A stretch of 7,819 nt of DNA from an uncultured Pseudomonas sp. (GTDB taxonomy: Bacteria > Pseudomonadota > Gammaproteobacteria > Pseudomonadales > Pseudomonadaceae): positions 1 to 7,819 of the forward strand of contig CALMID010000259.1 of NCBI GenBank assembly GCA_937863915.1. Reading direction: 5' to 3'. The translations under genes were made by a program, and so were the position numbers. This document shows, one piece after another, positions 6,691 to 7,819 of this stretch. A model generated the notes under the pieces. The model had not been told where the DNA came from, searched no databases, and saw only the letters and a list, made by a program, of their open reading frames with translations. Position 1 is the first letter of the stretch. The number at the start of each line of letters is the position of its first letter.

Positions 6691-6720
6691 AAAAAAAGGG
6701 GGCCTGCAAGGCCCCCTTTC
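6691..6720 (-). terminator. intrinsic terminator of pnp
   Basis: GGGGGCC (6698-6704) pairs with GGCCCCC (6710-6716) around the loop TGCAA. Flanking AAA/TTT pairs extend the stem to 10 base pairs. Read on the minus strand, the stem runs into seven T residues (complement of 6691-6697), the classic Rho-independent form. It begins about 18 bases after the pnp stop. The plus-strand reading ends in TTTCTTCTT, a poorer U-tract, so its main direction is minus. Confidence 0.92.
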
Positions 6721-6738
6721 TTCTTAGCGGTCGCTGGC

Positions 6739-7819
6739 TTAGACGCCAGAGGCCTCGGCAGCTTCAACGTCCTTCATGGACAGCTTGATGCGGCCGCGGT
6801 TGTCGACGTCGAGTACCAGGACTTTGACCTGCTGGCCTTCCTGCAGAACGTCGGTGACCTTGTCGATGCGCTTGTCGCTGATCTGCGAGATGTGCAGCAG
6901 GCCATCCTTGCCCGGCAGGATGCTGATGAACGCGCCGAAGTCGACGATGCGCTCCACCTTGCCTTCGTAGATCTTGCCGATCTCGGCTTCGGCGGTAATG
7001 CCCAGTACGCGCTGACGAGCAGCTTCAGCGGCATCCTTGGTTTCGCCGTAGATCTTCACGCTGCCATCGTCTTCGATGTCGATGGAAGCCTTGGTCTCTT
7101 CGCAGATGGCACGGATGGTCGCGCCGCCCTTGCCGATGACGTCACGGATCTTGTCCGAATCGATCTTCATCTGAATCATGGTCGGAGCATTTTCCGACAG
7201 CTCGGCACGCGCGCTGCCGATGACCTGATTCATCTGGCCGAGGATGTTCAGACGCGCTTCCAGCGCCTGCTCCAAGGCTTTCTCCATGATTTCTTCGGTG
7301 ATGCCGTTGATCTTGATATCCATCTGCAGGGCAGTGATGCCCTTGGCGGTACCGGCTACCTTGAAGTCCATGTCGCCCAGGTGGTCTTCGTCACCGAGGA
7401 TGTCGGTCAGTACGGCAAACTTGTCGCCTTCCTTGACCAGACCCATGGCGATACCGGCTACCGGCGCCTTGACCGGCACACCGGCATCCATCAGAGCCAG
7501 GGAAGCACCGCAGACCGACGCCATGGAGCTGGAGCCGTTGGATTCGGTGATTTCCGAGACCACGCGGATGGTGTACGGGAAGTCTGCCTGGCTCGGCAGC
7601 ATGGCCTGTACGCCGCGACGGGCGAGGCGGCCGTGGCCGATTTCACGACGGCCAGCGCCGCCCATACGACCACACTCACCCACCGAGAACGGCGGGAAGT
7701 TGTAGTGCAGCATGAAGCTGTCCTTGCGCTCACCTTCCAGGGTGTCGAGCAGCTGGGCATCGCGCGCGGTACCGAGGGTGGCAACCACCAGGGCCTGGGT
7801 TTCACCACGAGTGAACAGC
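6739..7819 (-). CDS. pnp: polynucleotide phosphorylase, C-terminal part (5' end outside window)
   Basis: The gene encodes PNPase, the phosphate-dependent 3'-to-5' exoribonuclease that releases nucleoside diphosphates and forms part of the RNA degradosome. About 359 residues are visible, roughly half of the usual length of about 700. The visible part begins within the second RNase PH-like domain at [20 protein letters not shown]. It includes the catalytic motif [12 protein letters not shown] (complement of about 7360-7395), whose residues match E. coli Asp486, Asp492 and Lys494. Next come a KH RNA-binding domain with the loop VIGKGG, and an S1 domain ([17 protein letters not shown] through [10 protein letters not shown]). 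It ends [13 protein letters not shown] and a TAA stop. The active site is intact and no frameshift is seen. A GTG at 7788 is internal, not the true start, because the reading frame continues with conserved PNPase residues to the window edge. Confidence 0.98.
   Translation of the reverse strand, partial: LFTRGETQALVVATLGTARDAQLLDTLEGERKDSFMLHYNFPPFSVGECGRMGGAGRREIGHGRLARRGVQAMLPSQADFPYTIRVVSEITESNGSSSMASVCGASLALMDAGVPVKAPVAGIAMGLVKEGDKFAVLTDILGDEDHLGDMDFKVAGTAKGITALQMDIKINGITEEIMEKALEQALEARLNILGQMNQVIGSARAELSENAPTMIQMKIDSDKIRDVIGKGGATIRAICEETKASIDIEDDGSVKIYGETKDAAEAARQRVLGITAEAEIGKIYEGKVERIVDFGAFISILPGKDGLLHISQISDKRIDKVTDVLQEGQQVKVLVLDVDNRGRIKLSMKDVEAAEASGV

Overview
The window is high-GC bacterial DNA, almost certainly from the genus Pseudomonas. 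This rests on codon use, the PNPase sequence, and a tight gene layout of conserved Pseudomonas hypothetical proteins beside pnp. No phage, transposase, CRISPR or tRNA/rRNA sequence is visible. The species cannot be set from the sequence alone.

Layout. Positions 1-~118 hold an AT-richer, palindromic intergenic repeat-like element that is cut by the left window edge. A short leader with a possible sigma70 promoter (120-149) follows. A compact plus-strand gene set then runs from 184 to 5223: a 986-aa AsmA-like DUF748 protein, two tandem DUF2845 small secreted proteins, and a 484-aa rhomboid-family membrane protein with a helical C-terminal extension. The first two genes share one base (TAGTG), the next gap is about 8 bases (or a 4-base GTGA overlap if the upstream GTG is used), and the last gap is 23 bases, so one operon is likely. 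The rhomboid gene ends stop to stop, with no intervening base, against a minus-strand gene (6648-5224). That gene encodes an N-terminal B-box-like zinc finger, a polytopic membrane region and a C-terminal TPR-like region. Upstream of it on the same strand is the 3' half of pnp (polynucleotide phosphorylase) with its own strong intrinsic terminator (6691-6720).

How the genes may work together. The plus-strand set is an envelope module. A membrane-anchored periplasmic AsmA-like protein (a superfamily linked to lipid transport and outer-membrane homeostasis) sits with two small exported proteins whose sequence pattern recalls the BamE/OmlA fold, and with an intramembrane protease. A shared role in envelope maintenance is an inference from context. 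The PNPase gene is ordinary housekeeping RNA-decay machinery. Nothing here is an obvious new defence or mobile system. The points most worth a second look are the uncharacterised envelope operon, the rhomboid with an altered oxyanion-hole position, the split OmpA-like tail of the DUF748 protein, the abutting palindromic stop codons, and the structured repeat at the left edge.
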